From Branchipolynoe longqiensis (taxonomy: Eukaryota > Annelida > Polychaeta > Phyllodocida > Polynoidae), in the NCBI GenBank assembly GCA_030323885.1, contig CM059199.1:41548590-41612589 (forward strand): 64,000 nucleotides of DNA. Direction: 5' to 3'. Shown here piece after piece: positions 31,681-42,074 of the stretch. Every line of letters begins with the position of its first letter. Positions within the stretch are counted from its first letter, which is position 1. The notes beneath the pieces were generated by a model, which saw only the letters and a list, made by a program, of their open reading frames with translations, was not told where the DNA came from and did no database searches. Position numbers and translations under genes: made by a program.

Positions 31681-32150
31681 ATCATCATCATGCTGTCAGT
31701 CGCTATGCAACAAAGACTGCTTTCATTACTTGACTGCCGCTCTCCATTTAGCTCTCTGCTGTGAGAGTGATGTCCATGAGTCGGTCTTAATGTCTCTCAG
31801 CTTCAGGTTTCTCTTGATGGTACTTTTCATGAAAGCTGCCTGCAAAAGTGTTGAAGTGCTGCTGGCTTTTGCAAGTTACCAGCGGCACTCTCTCGGGGAG
31901 CAAAAAGAGGTTTCACACCAGCAAGAACATGTCCAGACGGGCGCAAAACTATTTGTCCCTGCAGTGGCTGGTCGGAAGATGTTGGGAGTTCCATACATCA
32001 ACCGCCCTTGATGCTGCCAGTGACATGGTTTTCTGTTCAGGGTTTGCTCCCTTAGCCTTCGGTTCTGTCAAGAACCTGTACCACTAGGCAATGGTTTACA
32101 ACTCTGCAGGGCAGGGGCATCAAACTCCCTGAGGTATTGCAATACCTGCA
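31681..32150 (+). repeat. Dispersed repeat R1, plus-strand copy
   Basis: Reverse complement of 3795-4270. Starts at CATCATCATCATGCTGTCAG. The frame 31541-32011 passes through it but begins outside the shared part, and the shared part shows no protein-level conservation. Confidence 0.7.
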
Positions 32151-32458
32151 TACGGGGGTAGGAGTATATGTGCGAAATATAGACCCCGGTGTACAAGGGA
32201 CATCGCTGTATACTACTTACAACATCACTGACATGCCCATCCGCTGGTGTTTTTTTTACCACATTGGAATAACGTGTAGTCATGCCCTTCGTGATAGATT
32301 TCAGGCATTAAGGGCAGATAGTTAGGAGCGTACAATATGATGGACGGATTGAGGCATGCGGTTTGAAGAATTAGGTTTTTCATTTAGAGACCGGCATGTG
32401 AAATGTTCCTGAAAGAGATGTGTATGTGTATAGACCTTTACCAACCTATGCGTGTTTC
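32151..32458. other. No recognised feature
   Basis: Ordinary sequence with a T run at 32250-32258. Confidence 0.3.
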
Positions 32459-32656
32459 TTTGTTTGTTGTTGTTTTACGTCCTCGCAACATCGACGGTCC
32501 TATCATGACGGATACCGACTTGTGATAGCGCGCACGTATGGCGTCTTTATAGTACTGCCCCATTGGAAAATCAGGCCACCGGCACCATGACCCGATATCC
32601 CACTCAGTCACATTATCCTGACACTAAGATAACCGGGCTTTGCCCTATCCTATTAT
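32459..32656 (-). mobile_element. SINE-1, head missing
   Basis: Tail 'tttgtttgttgttgttttac' and first two thirds of the body, ending at 'ctttgccctatcctatta'. Confidence 0.8.
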
Positions 32657-32704
32657 GCGAGTGGTTGTCCATATTTTCTACGATATTACAGATACCAGAT
32701 GCAG

Positions 32705-33115
32705 TGGACGAATCGACAGAGCGCAGTCTTCCTGTGCGGAAGTTCGGGAGTTCGAACCCTGGCAGAGTCAAAGTGATGACTTACACAATTGTTACTTGTT
32801 GTAAGAAAGCCTGGTGCTCAGCAATATTAAGAGAGGTCAAGGACTGGTGAGCTCAGCATCAAGATAATGTAACTGAGTGGGAAATGGCATCATTGTGCCA
32901 GCAGCCTGGTTTCCCAGTGGGGCAGCAATATAAAGTTAACATGAGTGCACATTTGTTTGTTTAACGACCCCCCCCCCCCCCCCCCCAGCACAAAAGTAGA
33001 CATCGGCTATTGGGGGGGGGGGGGGCAGGAGTGCACAGTGTCACAAGTCGGTACCCGCCCTGATATGACCTTATAAAAGTTATATGTTGCTAGGACGTAA
33101 ACCAACAAACAAACG
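32705..33115 (+). mobile_element. SINE-1, head H2, interrupted by a mini-element
   Basis: 'acgaatcgacagagcgcagt' and 'gggagttcgaaccctggcag' form the head. The body is split at 'catgagtgcaca' by 32952-33030 and resumes 'agtgcacagtgtcacaagtc'. Tail ends 'aaaccaacaaacaaac'. Confidence 0.8.
32952..33030 (+). mobile_element. Mini-insertion: molluscan SINE core between poly(C) and poly(G)
   Basis: 'ttgtttgtttaacga', a run of about 18 C, the core AGCACAAAAGTAGACATCGG CTATT, a run of about 13 G and 'caggag'. AGTGCACA on both sides in the SINE-1 host looks like a target-site duplication. The C and G runs are complementary, so the unit can fold into a hairpin with the core as loop. Confidence 0.6.
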
Positions 33116-33116
33116 T

Positions 33117-33405
33117 GTAGTGGTCTGCACTGACCTCTCAGGCAAGGAGCCATATAGACAGGTAGATGTGGGGAGCGTGGATACATCAGGGAGCCTAGGT
33201 GGTGTAATGGTTAGCACACTGGCCCGGAATACAAAGAGATGTGTGTTCAAGTCCCGCTGTAGGCGCAATATTTCCCAGCTTCATTACCTTCCACGACACT
33301 GGTACCATGACCAGGATCCTGGACAAGTTCTGCACTGTATAGTTGTTGAACCTACCCTGTGTATGTGCAAGTGCACTGCCTGTATGTATGTAATTGTAAC
33401 CATTA
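33117..33405 (+). mobile_element. SINE-2, single copy
   Basis: Leader 'tagtggtctgcactgacctc', head 'ggtgtaatggttagcacact' / 'gtgtgttcaagtcccgctgt', body to 'tgtatgtaattgtaacc'. Only slightly diverged from the copies at 26531 and 46172. Confidence 0.8.
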
Positions 33406-33535
33406 ACAGACTTCTGACAATGCGCACTCATGGTCACTTTATAGTGCTGCCACTCTGGGAGACCAATACTCTGGTACCGAGCGCATGATGCAATATCCCA
33501 CTCAATCACGTTCCTCTGATATTGAGCAAAATTAT
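33406..33535 (-). mobile_element. SINE-1 fragment
   Basis: 'acttctgacaatgcgcactc' to 'gatattgagc', minus-strand body only. Confidence 0.65.
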
Positions 33536-33854
33536 CTGTTAAAGTTCATAGAACAAAAATACAAAAACTAAATCCTCTAAAATAAATATGTTTTTTTAAT
33601 TAACTGTTAAAGTCTGTAGAAAAAAACACAAAGACAAAAAGGACTCAGGTGGAGAGCGCTCCATCACGGTGGTAGTACCCGGGGACGCCGCTAGGTGTCA
33701 GGCGGAGAGTGGAGCCTCGGTCTAGTTTCAGGGTCGAGTGTCCGGCTGCAACCCGATCCAGACAGAGCGTCTGCTGGCATAACACATCAAGGTCAGTTGT
33801 CGCGCGAATGAATGGTTGCTGAAACAGGACTGATATCGATTAGAAGTAAATTCG
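33536..33854. other. No recognised feature
   Basis: Two similar short segments ('ctgttaaagtt.atagaa') at 33537 and 33604 hint at a small duplication. Confidence 0.3.
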
Positions 33855-34580
33855 CAGTCACACTACAGCATGCGGCCACTTTGCGACAACTTTGCGACAA
33901 CTTTGCGACCACGCTGTGACCACTTTATGACCACTTTATGACCACTTTGTGGCCACTTTGTGACCACGTTGTGACCACGTTGTGACCACTTAATGACCAA
34001 TGTGTGACCACTTTGTGACCATGTTATGACCATTTTGTGACCACTTTGTGACCACTTTGTGACCATGTTGTGACCACTTTGTGACCAATTTATGCCCACT
34101 GTGTGACCACTTTGAGCCCACGTTATACCCACGTTGTGACCACGTTGTGACCACTTTATGACCACTTTTGACCAACACATCCACCTCCTTGCAAATCTAT
34201 TGTGACTCCTTTACGACTCCCTTGGGCCTCCTTGTGACCGCATCGGGAACTCCTGGCGCCCCGATTGCGACCTCCTTGCGACTAAACCAATGGTATTCGA
34301 CCTACTTACGATAATTTTCTAACAAATTGGCTAACAAGATAGTCGGCGACCACTGACAACCACTTTCTGGTCACGTTGCGACTACTGGTGACCACTTGTG
34401 ACCACTTGGTGACCATGTTGTGACCACTTTGTCACCACTTTGTCACCAATTTGTCACCTCATTCTGACCACGTTGTCACCAATTTGTCACCATTTTGTGA
34501 ACTATTGTGACCATTTTTCGACCAGTTGCGACCACCCGTTTTCTGGTGGTTGCAAAGTGGTCGCAATCAGTAGTGTGACC
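33855..34580. mobile_element. Family T copy T2, 11-bp minisatellite
   Basis: Ends CAGTCACACTACAGCATGCG and complement GATTGCG..CAGTAGTGTGAC form a TIR. From 33890 to 34175 and again from 34355 to 34520 the interior is tandem TTTGTGACCAC (11 bp). The middle 34180-34350 is related but degenerate. No central palindrome was found. Frames of Trp/Ser/Gly repeats on the minus strand come from the array. Confidence 0.75.
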
Positions 34581-34705
34581 GGGGTATTAAGTGGGCACCG
34601 TGACAGTGAGTATATGTCTGGACGCTGTTAGTCTGTACCCCGAGACAGCTTCAGATTCAGGCACACATCACCCGTTTATTGTTGGTGGTTAACATGTGAA
34701 GTGGA

Positions 34706-35030
34706 CCGGGCGATGTGGTCTAATCGGTAGAGCGCGGACCTCGCGTGCGGAAGGTCGGGAGTTCAGTTGCCGGTCGAGTCAAACCAATGACTTATCAAAT
34801 TGATACTTGTCGCTTCCCAGCCTGGCACTCGGCATTATTATGATAGGACCAGTTGGCTCAGTGTCAGGATAAGGTGACTAAGTCTGATATTGGTTTATGG
34901 TGCCAGTGGCCTGATTTTCCAGTAGGGCAGCACTATGAAGTCAACTTCACTGTGCACTATCGCAAGTCGGTACTCGTCCTGATATGACCTTAGATGTTGG
35001 TAGGACATAAAACAACAACAAGCAAACATG
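34706..35030 (+). mobile_element. SINE-1, head H2, best copy
   Basis: Head 'ccgggcgatgtggtctaatc' 'ggtagagcgcggacctcgcg' and 'ggtcgggagttcagttgccg', then the body and a full CAACAACAAGCAAAC tail. The best example of head H2 on the SINE-1 body. Confidence 0.85.
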
Positions 35031-35095
35031 TGAAATGGTCTGCACTGATCTCCTTTTGAAGGAGCTACAGAGACAGGGAGGTATGCATTAGGGTG
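35031..35095 (+). mobile_element. SINE-2 leader fragment
   Basis: 'gaaatggtctgcactgatct' and 'agagacagggaggtatgcat' correspond to the SINE-2 leader. Confidence 0.5.
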
Positions 35096-35835
35096 ATGAT
35101 ATGAGAGCTACTGAAAATGGCAATGATCTCGAGAGCTACTGAAAATGACGTAGACAGATATTGGCAATGACATAGAGAGCTAATGGCAATGACGTAGACA
35201 GCTTTTTGCAATGATGCACATATCTACTGAAAATGATGTACACAACTACTGTCAAGTACATAGAGAGCCACTGAAAATGAGATAGAGAATGTTCGGTAAT
35301 GACCTGCACAGCTATTGGCAATGACGCACAAAACTACTAAAAATGACATAGAAAGCTTTCGGCAATGACGTAAAAAGCCATTGCCAATGATGCTGAGTGC
35401 TACCGAAAACGACATATACATATACTGGCAATAACATACACACTAGCTCTGTGCTCATTGGCAATGAGCACAGAGCTACTGAAAATGACATAGACACATA
35501 CTTGGGATGACATAGACAGTTATTTGCAATGACGCACAGAGCTACTGTAAATGACATAGACAAATACTGGCAATTACACAGACAGCTATTGGCAATGAAA
35601 TATACAGCTATTTGCAATGATGCACAGAGCTAGTGAAAATGACATAGACAAATACTGGCCATGACATAGACACCTACTGACAATGCCATAGATGGCTGTT
35701 TCCAATGACGTATACATCTATTGACAATTACATAAACAGCCAATGACAATGAGGTAGATAACCACTGTCAATGACGTAGATCGCTAATGGCAATGGCGGC
35801 GTCATCCACTGTCAGCGACGTAGACAGCCACATAC
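35085..35835 (+). repeat. 22-bp minisatellite
   Basis: Units such as ACATAGACAGCTATTGGCAA TG repeat about every 22 bp, with two alternating subtypes (CTACTGAAAATG and CTATTGGCAATG). About 33 units. The period is twice the 11 bp seen in family T, but no TIR is visible. Confidence 0.8.
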
Positions 35836-35874
35836 GGGGACATAGACATTCACGGCCGACCCACGCCAAAACCG

Positions 35875-35945
35875 CCGCCCACTGACTGACTGGTTGACTG
35901 ACTGGCTGACTGACTGGCTGACTGACTGGCTGACTTGACTGACTG
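35875..35945 (+). repeat. GACTGACTGGCT microsatellite
   Basis: ACTGACTGACTGG/TTGACTGACTGGC units of 8-12 bp. Confidence 0.85.
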
Positions 35946-35961
35946 AGTGCCGCTCATCACC

Positions 35962-36053
35962 GTCACGTGACCGTGTCGGCACAAGGCCCCATCACGTGTC
36001 ATCACGTGACCCTAATTGGATTACCCACGGTCCCGTGCGGCGCGAACCACGTG
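35962..36053. promoter_or_regulatory. Cluster of four CACGTG E-boxes in CpG-rich DNA
   Basis: CACGTG occurs at 35964, 35993, 36003 and 36048. The first is embedded in GTCACGTGAC, a consensus favoured by MiT/TFE and USF-type bHLH-zip factors (family knowledge). The following 36060-36120 is very CpG-rich (GCCGCGGGCGGCGCGTCGCG). This is the best host promoter candidate in the window. No matching first exon is identified, and the function is inferred. Confidence 0.4.
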
Positions 36054-37110
36054 ACCCGCGCATTAATACGCCGCGGGCGGCGCGTCGCGTCGTCGTGCCG
36101 GGGGCGTGCCGGAGTGTGCCGGGTGGGGGGAGGCGGGGAGGGGGGGGGCGGGGGGGGCGGGGAGGGGGAGAGGGGGATGGGTGGGTGGGTTGTAGCGAGG
36201 GGCGAAGTTTCAGTCCGCCGTAGCGAATTAGTGCGCCAATAAAGTTCGGCACGGTTCCACTCCGCTGCACACACTGTGTTGGATGGGTTGGAGGGTGGTG
36301 GGTGGGCGGTTTGGTGGGTGGGGGCAGTGGCCGGCGGGTGGGGTGTGGGGAGGAGGGGTGAGTGGAGATGTTAGTGGATGGTGAGTAGGGGAGGAGTGAG
36401 TGGGGTTTGTGTGAGGAGGAACTGTTGGAACGAGATTGGGACACGGAGGAGTGGTCTGGGACGGGGTGGGGTTGTGTGGTGAGGGGGGTGGGGAGTGGAG
36501 TGGATGGATGGATTGGTCGGTGAGTGGAGGGCTGAATGGGTGGTGAGTAGGGGGTGAGTGGGGTTTGTGTGTGGATAACTGCGGTTGGGACATGGAGTGG
36601 TGTCGGGAGGTGTTGGGGTTGTGTGGTGAGGGGAGAGGGTGATTAGGGCTTGGAGGAGGGGTAGGGTTGGAGTTGGGTCGGGAGGGGAGGGTTGGGGTGC
36701 TATGGCTGAGGATGGGGTGCGGGTGGTGTGGGGTGTGTGGTATGGTTCATGGTTGGGTGTGACAGGGTGTTGTAGGGGTGGGGTGGAAGTTGGAGTGGGG
36801 TTTGGGACGGGGATTGGGTTGGGGGTGGTGGGTGGAGTTGGGGTTGGGGCCGATTTTGAGTTAGGGTGGGGGTTTGGGCGGGGAATGGGGTGGGTGGGGG
36901 TTCGGGTTGGGAATGGGGTGGGTGGGGGTTCGGGTGGGGATGGGGTGGGTGGGGGTTCGGGTGGGGAATGGAGTTGGTGGGGGTTCGGGTGGGGAATAGG
37001 GCGGGTGTTAAAGTGGGGAATGGGGTGGGTGGGGATTGTGGGAATCGTGGGAGTAAGGTGGGACGGGAGTGCGGGTGGGGGTGGGGGTCGGGGTGGGGGT
37101 GAGCAGGATG
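36054..37110 (+). repeat. G-rich tract with a 28-bp minisatellite
   Basis: CpG-rich start, a G block at 36121-36178, then T/G-rich sequence. Between about 36870 and 37045 there are five to six units of GGGAATGGGGTGGGTGGGGG TTCGGGTG (28 bp). Dozens of G runs on the plus strand favour quadruplexes. The Gly/Val frames and the Pro/Thr/His frames on the opposite strand (to 269 residues) are explained by composition. Confidence 0.8.
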
Positions 37111-37344
37111 CCCCCAGGCTGGTCTGTCCTGGCATGACTGATGATGGATGGGCATGCCTCGTTCTACTAATAATCCACACACCAAGGGAAACCCAATCGT
37201 TATTACGTCATCCCTGCCCCGCTTTGTGTCTGGAATTGATGTGACGGGTATCATCAACCTCCAACATTCCACAATCACGACGCGAAACCAGAGATACAAT
37301 CGATGTGCAAGCTAACAATAAGGGGAACTCTAAGAGCCCTACGA

Positions 37345-37790
37345 GAGTATTGGAAGGGGGCATGGGATCGGTAATTTTCTGGATAACCCCCCCCCCCCCA
37401 CCCCACCCCTCAGAGGGCGGTGGATTGTATTGTAGTAATGGTGGATAGGGTCATTGTTCGTCAGGTCACCTCGGACACAATCACAAATCTGTCACACAGA
37501 TTCACATTTTCATTTTTCGCTAATTTTCGGAGGATGTGAATTTGGCAGCAATACATCTACATGTATATTACACAAATATTGCAAGGGGGTGGGCACATGG
37601 TGTCGGTAATTTCCTGGTGAATGCCTCCCACTCTCCCAGAAGGTGGTGGGATTGCATTGTAGTAATGGTTGATACGGTAGGGTGATTGTTTGTCAGGTCA
37701 CCTCGGACACAATCACGGAGCTGTCACACAGATTCACATTTTTATTTTCACTAATTTTTGGAAGATGTGAATTTGGCAGCAATATATATA
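37345..37790 (+). repeat. Two-copy tandem duplication, about 228-bp unit
   Basis: 'cggtaatttt/cctgg', 'ggattg.attgtagtaatggt', 'gtcaggtcacctcggacaca' and 'gatgtgaatttggcagcaat' occur in both units (near 37365-37550 and 37598-37780). The first unit carries a C run at 37388-37400. Confidence 0.75.
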
Positions 37791-38118
37791 TGACATTCAC
37801 AACTTGTTGTAAACAAAACAATATATAGCTCTGGATATCGAGATGCAGAATTTGAATATCAACAGCAATGAATAAATATGTAGAGAGAGCGAGGTGGAAT
37901 TAGCATAAATGAATCATATGCACTTGTGTAGCTGTAATACATTATTGAAATACACGCATAATTCACGCATCGTGGGAGGAAGGAGGGCCGCAGATGCGTG
38001 ACATTCACGCAATCCTCACCTCATTTCCGGGCATTTTCTCATCGAAGCGGAAGTAGACATCTTTGAATGTCGCCACTCAAAGTCGTCTGCTCTTGTGTTT
38101 TACTAAGATCATATACAA
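37791..38118. other. No recognised feature
   Basis: Ordinary sequence. Confidence 0.3.
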
Positions 38119-38264
38119 ATAATGAGGTCATGGTGTTGGCGGCCTGGTCTTCCAGTGGGGCAGCATTATAAAGTCGCTATGAGTGTGCACTGTCACAAAT
38201 AGGTACCCGTCTTGATATGACCTTAGATGTTGCTAGGACGTTAAACAACAAATAAACAAACCAT
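38119..38264 (+). mobile_element. SINE-1, 5'-truncated
   Basis: Body from 'gaggtcatggtgttggcggc' and the complete tail. Confidence 0.8.
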
Positions 38265-38449
38265 ATACAACTATAATTTAAACTGCCTAATCATAGTGAA
38301 GCGTATCATTTTGCTTAAGCATTATAACACTTATCAGAGATGTGAATAACAAAAAACAAGTAGATAATGGTGGACTTGAGGACAATTGCACAGTCGGATA
38401 GAAGGAAGGCTACCGCAGTCCTATATTAGTGTCTATTTGTGCATGTGTG

Positions 38450-38900
38450 TGATGAATTTATTTACCCTGCTCATAACAGACAAGTGTGCTAACAATTGCT
38501 TTCACCGCTGGGCAGCACTAATCCAATTTGATTCAAATCTTTTGAATTTTGTTTTAGTAATAATTTTGGTTTTCTTGCTTCTTGTTTATGGGTTGTAACT
38601 GTTTGTAGATTGCAAACAGTTAAAGATTCACATTTCACTATACTTTGTGTTAATCCATTTAAACATCTATTTGTTTAAGTTCCATCATATTTTAGTCGTT
38701 TTATTTCTAATGTTGAAGCCAATGGTCTCCATGATTTCAGTGTGCACACCAACATTATTGGGCATGATTTCACTTCAAATCTTTCTGAAGGGATCGCGCG
38801 AAGCTTCAAGCTACGCGACACCTGAATTAAGTTAGTATGTGACAAATCAACTTAACATATTATCTATATAAAATGACTGAAAGTCGAAGCTAGGTGACTA
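38450..38900 (+). repeat. Dispersed repeat E1 joined to a MITE-A-like end
   Basis: 'gatgaatttatttaccctgc', 'cagcactaatccaatttgat' and 'tgggttgtaactgtttgtag' recur at 43236-43560 and 54855-56350. From about 38700 the sequence turns into a degraded MITE-A right half ('caccaacattattgggcatg' ... 'gtgactatgaaacttta'). E1 may simply be a long relative of MITE-A. Confidence 0.55.
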
Positions 38901-38914
38901 TGAAACTTTAACTG

Positions 38915-38975
38915 CGGACAAGTTAATTCATCCTTAGATGTGGCCAGGGCGTAAAACTCCAACAAACACACACAC
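38915..38975 (+). mobile_element. SINE-1 tail fragment
   Basis: 'ccttagatgtggccagggcg' and 'taaaactccaacaaacac'. Confidence 0.55.
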
Positions 38976-39208
38976 TTAATTCACATTGGGAGTACCTAAT
39001 TATCTACGCACATTAATTTACTCTCCGTCATGTGTTCAGTTAGAGAGGGATGTGCAAAGAGTACGCTATGCAGAAGGGTGGGAGGGTGGGTGGGTGAAAT
39101 ATAGTACTACCTCTGACTTATGTGTAACCTGTGGTGGCCGATCCTTCACCATTTTCAGTAATTTTCATGTTTTGGTAAATATGTTTATTCTGGTGAGTGA
39201 ACTTGCAA

Positions 39209-39400
39209 CTACAGTAAAACCTCTCTAAATCGATCGACCGTGGGACCGACTTTACGTGGTCGATTTAGGGAGGGGGTTGGTTTGGAGAGTTATAATATCC
39301 ATACCATTGTATTGTTGGGACCCAAATAAAGCGATCGATATAGGGGAGTGGTCGATCAGTGGAGGGGTCGCAATAGACAGGTTGTACTGTAGTTACACCA
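39209..39400. mobile_element. pogo-like MITE, copy 1
   Basis: Begins ACAGTAAAACCTCTCTAAAT at a TA-containing site and ends 'aggttgtactgtag'. Body 'ttgttgggacccaaataaag' 'cgatcgatataggggagtgg' matches 51318-51500. Termini of the CAGTAAAACCTC type are typical of Tigger/pogo-related MITEs (family knowledge). Confidence 0.65.
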
Positions 39401-39864
39401 ATATAATAGCATGTAGATTATATTTTGCTTGCCATACTTCCTTCCCTCTATACCGGCTATATTTGTCAAACCCATTATCACCACTTATAATATGTGAAGA
39501 AAATCCAGCGTAAGGAATGTAAACCTTACTTATGCTACCATTCAGACAGTCCCACTTCACAAATACATTCGAATTAGCCCATATCTCATATCACGTGACC
39601 TACCTGAGCAGACATGGCGATTCCATCGATATGGCATATATATAGACATATTTCAAGGAGGAGATCAGCTTTACTGGTAGAGGATTTCTAACTCATCCTG
39701 AATAGGAAGGAAATTAAATGTACAGAAGCGGATGGTATATGTAATATAATTACATATATTAGGTTGAACAGCATAATGTATTTTACTATATTTTCTAGAT
39801 AATTGTATATTTTTAAATGTCACCGGTGGAGATATTCTAAATGAAAACATGCTAAAGGAATAAC
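39401..39864. other. No recognised feature
   Basis: AT-rich, low-copy appearance. Confidence 0.3.
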
Positions 39865-40143
39865 AACAATTTGTCTGATTTAAAGCCGCCTCTAGAGCAC
39901 ATTGATTTTTATCATCAGCTATTGGACATCAACCATATGGGTATTCTGACATATTTCTTTAGAGGAAACCCACTGCCGCCACATAGGCTACTCTTTCCGA
40001 TAAGCAGCAAGGGATCTTTTATATGTACTTTCCCACAGAGAACACATCACCTACTACACCCTTTGATGAACCAGTCATGGACTACTGGTTGGAACGGAAA
40101 ATAGCCCAAACTGAAAATGGGTCCACTGAGCGGGGCTAAATGA
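39865..40143 (+). mobile_element. Molluscan dispersed element (SINE-4), near complete
   Basis: 'attgatttttatcatcagct' 'attggacatcaacc', 'gaggaaacccactgccgcca', 'caagggatcttttatatgta', 'ctttcccacagagaaca', 'accagtcatggactactggt' 'tggaac'. I recognise this order of blocks as a repeat widespread in molluscs (recollection). A shorter copy is at 42906. Confidence 0.6.
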
Positions 40144-41439
40144 ATAACAGTGTACTGACAGACATACTGAAAACATGACTAGCTTAACCATTTTAGAACG
40201 TGGCTCAGCAAGATCAAACTGCAATAACTGTTTAAAGGCTGCACCTGTATTTGATTTTCATATGTAGGATACGAAGCAAATAAGTGCTTTAGCTCCGGGA
40301 AGTTCATGTTTCCATCGGATTAAGCAGCTTTAAGGAAGATTATTTTCTGTCCGGTCAATATCGCCCATATCTCCTATCTCCGGGTAACACATTAGCCTAC
40401 TGTTTGCCTCTTTCTTTTAATCACTTTGAAACATTATTTATCATATGATCCATAATAATAAAGCACAATAGTTCCACACTCCGCCACTAGGGGTCGACAT
40501 GAAGGTATGACCCTACATCAGGTGGTGAATAGTGCTGGTCATATTACCCTTTCCCGATGCACAATACATGCTCCCCATCTCTTATCTGATCACAATGAAG
40601 GCTCCCCGCACCCAGTCACACTGTGCCCTGCATAACTAAAAATTCACCGATACTATTCATCGAATTTCCTCTTTGTTTGCAGATAATATACAGCGTGGAC
40701 CATATGGACACATATCAATTGATTAACTCAATAACTTCAAGTTTTCTGTTATCTTCATTCAGGGCTGGTGAAGTGCATCCGGCAAAGTACATAATTCCCT
40801 TTTGAGGAAAACAAAGAGCAAACTATAAAAAAAAACAGTCCTACTAAAGTTTAGTGAACCATAGACGCCGCTCAGCCACAATGGATGCATCAACTCATGG
40901 CCCAGATGATAACGAGGCCGACTGACCTCGACCCCATTTCACATGACCTTGACATTGCTCTGGGCCCTTATTCCAAAGGCTCACAGACCTAATTCGATAC
41001 GCGGAGCCTCTACAGAAATAACCGTCATTCATTGATGATATTTGTGTGAACATTGGTTCAATACTCATGATGCATGTAAAGAACAAGTGAAGGAGACTTC
41101 AGTCATCATGCATTCCTGTAATTAGAATAAATATATGTTTAAGAAAAGGAAGAGAAATATGATATTTAGGAATAACCAATACTTGGCATGATCACATGAC
41201 ACACTTCTCACATAGGTTGTGTGACGGTGAGCGATATGGGACATTTCACCCATAAATATGAGGTTAAGTGCGTTAAATGCATCGGTAAATGTATTGAAAA
41301 TCAGACTTGATCAATTTTGGAGTCAGTATCAGTATAGTCAGGCCTTGCTGCATGACCACTATTTTTTTCATGAAGATTTATACTGCCTATTATGGATAAG
41401 CCTGAATAGACTTGTTTTCACCATTAGACAGTTTGTCGA
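40144..41439. other. No recognised feature (about 1.3 kb); small MITE-A end near 40305
   Basis: 'catcggattaagcagcttta' at 40314-40333 resembles a MITE-A terminus. The rest is low-copy-looking sequence without a supported gene. The short frames at 40623, 40895 and 41258 show no domain. Confidence 0.35.
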
Positions 41440-41675
41440 TAGAAAGCCCGAGCCTACACTTTTACCGACCCAAGGGATTTTTAACCTCCCACACCACATA
41501 GACATGGTATGAGAGCAACTGGCCTTTGATGATGCTGTAAGTTATCCACAGCGGTGGAAATCCAAATTGGCAGAGGTGGGGGCACGGGGAATCGAACCAC
41601 CAACCTTCAGATTAGGAGTCTGACCTAGAAAATAGTCAGACACTCTCACCACTCCGCCACAGAGAACACCACACT
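41440..41675 (-). mobile_element. SINE-3
   Basis: Minus strand: B box 'ggttcgattccccg', anticodon region 'gactcctaatctgaagg', body complement 'acccaagggatttttaacct'. About 235 bp. Confidence 0.75.
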
Positions 41676-42074
41676 ATAATTATGCCAGGTCATATATAGA
41701 TAGGGCAAATCTGTTAGCAGGCTATCATGTCTAAATATATAAACAGAAGAGAATAAGTATAAGAATAAGTATAATGCAATATTCCTTTACCTTCACCTGT
41801 TTCCTGAAGGGCATTGTCCAATGTGAATGATGTATCATTTAATGAATCAATGAGCAATGCAAAGACATAACTCTTCACCAATCGAAGAGATCAATTGACG
41901 ATGTGTTGGCGATACAGGACGTGTGTCACAGGCACATGTCACATGTCACATGTCATATCGCCACTGACCATCTTTGCGCATGTTCACAGTGCCTGTCACC
42001 ATGGCGATGCATCAGCGACCATGCGCCCAGGACGGCATTCAACTTCAAGCATGCATGCGCGTCAAGCGATCACG
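41676..42074. other. No recognised feature; ACATGTC repeats near 41930
   Basis: 'cacatgtcacatgtcacatg' at 41933-41952 is a short 8-bp repeat. No gene recognised. Confidence 0.35.

Noticed and set aside
31541..32011. 156-codon frame over repeat R1
   Set aside because: Only its second half is in the repeat, differences to the other copy are mostly amino-acid-changing, and no domain is recognisable.
33863..34184. Repeat protein of Trp-Ser-Gln-Ser-Gly-His type
   Set aside because: Encoded by the 11-bp array of T2; an 11-bp period in a 33-bp frame cycle gives 11-residue repeats automatically.
36371..37299. Pro/Thr/His-rich frames up to 269 codons (minus) and Gly/Val-rich frames (plus)
   Set aside because: Compositional frames in a G-rich minisatellite; both strands are open simultaneously.
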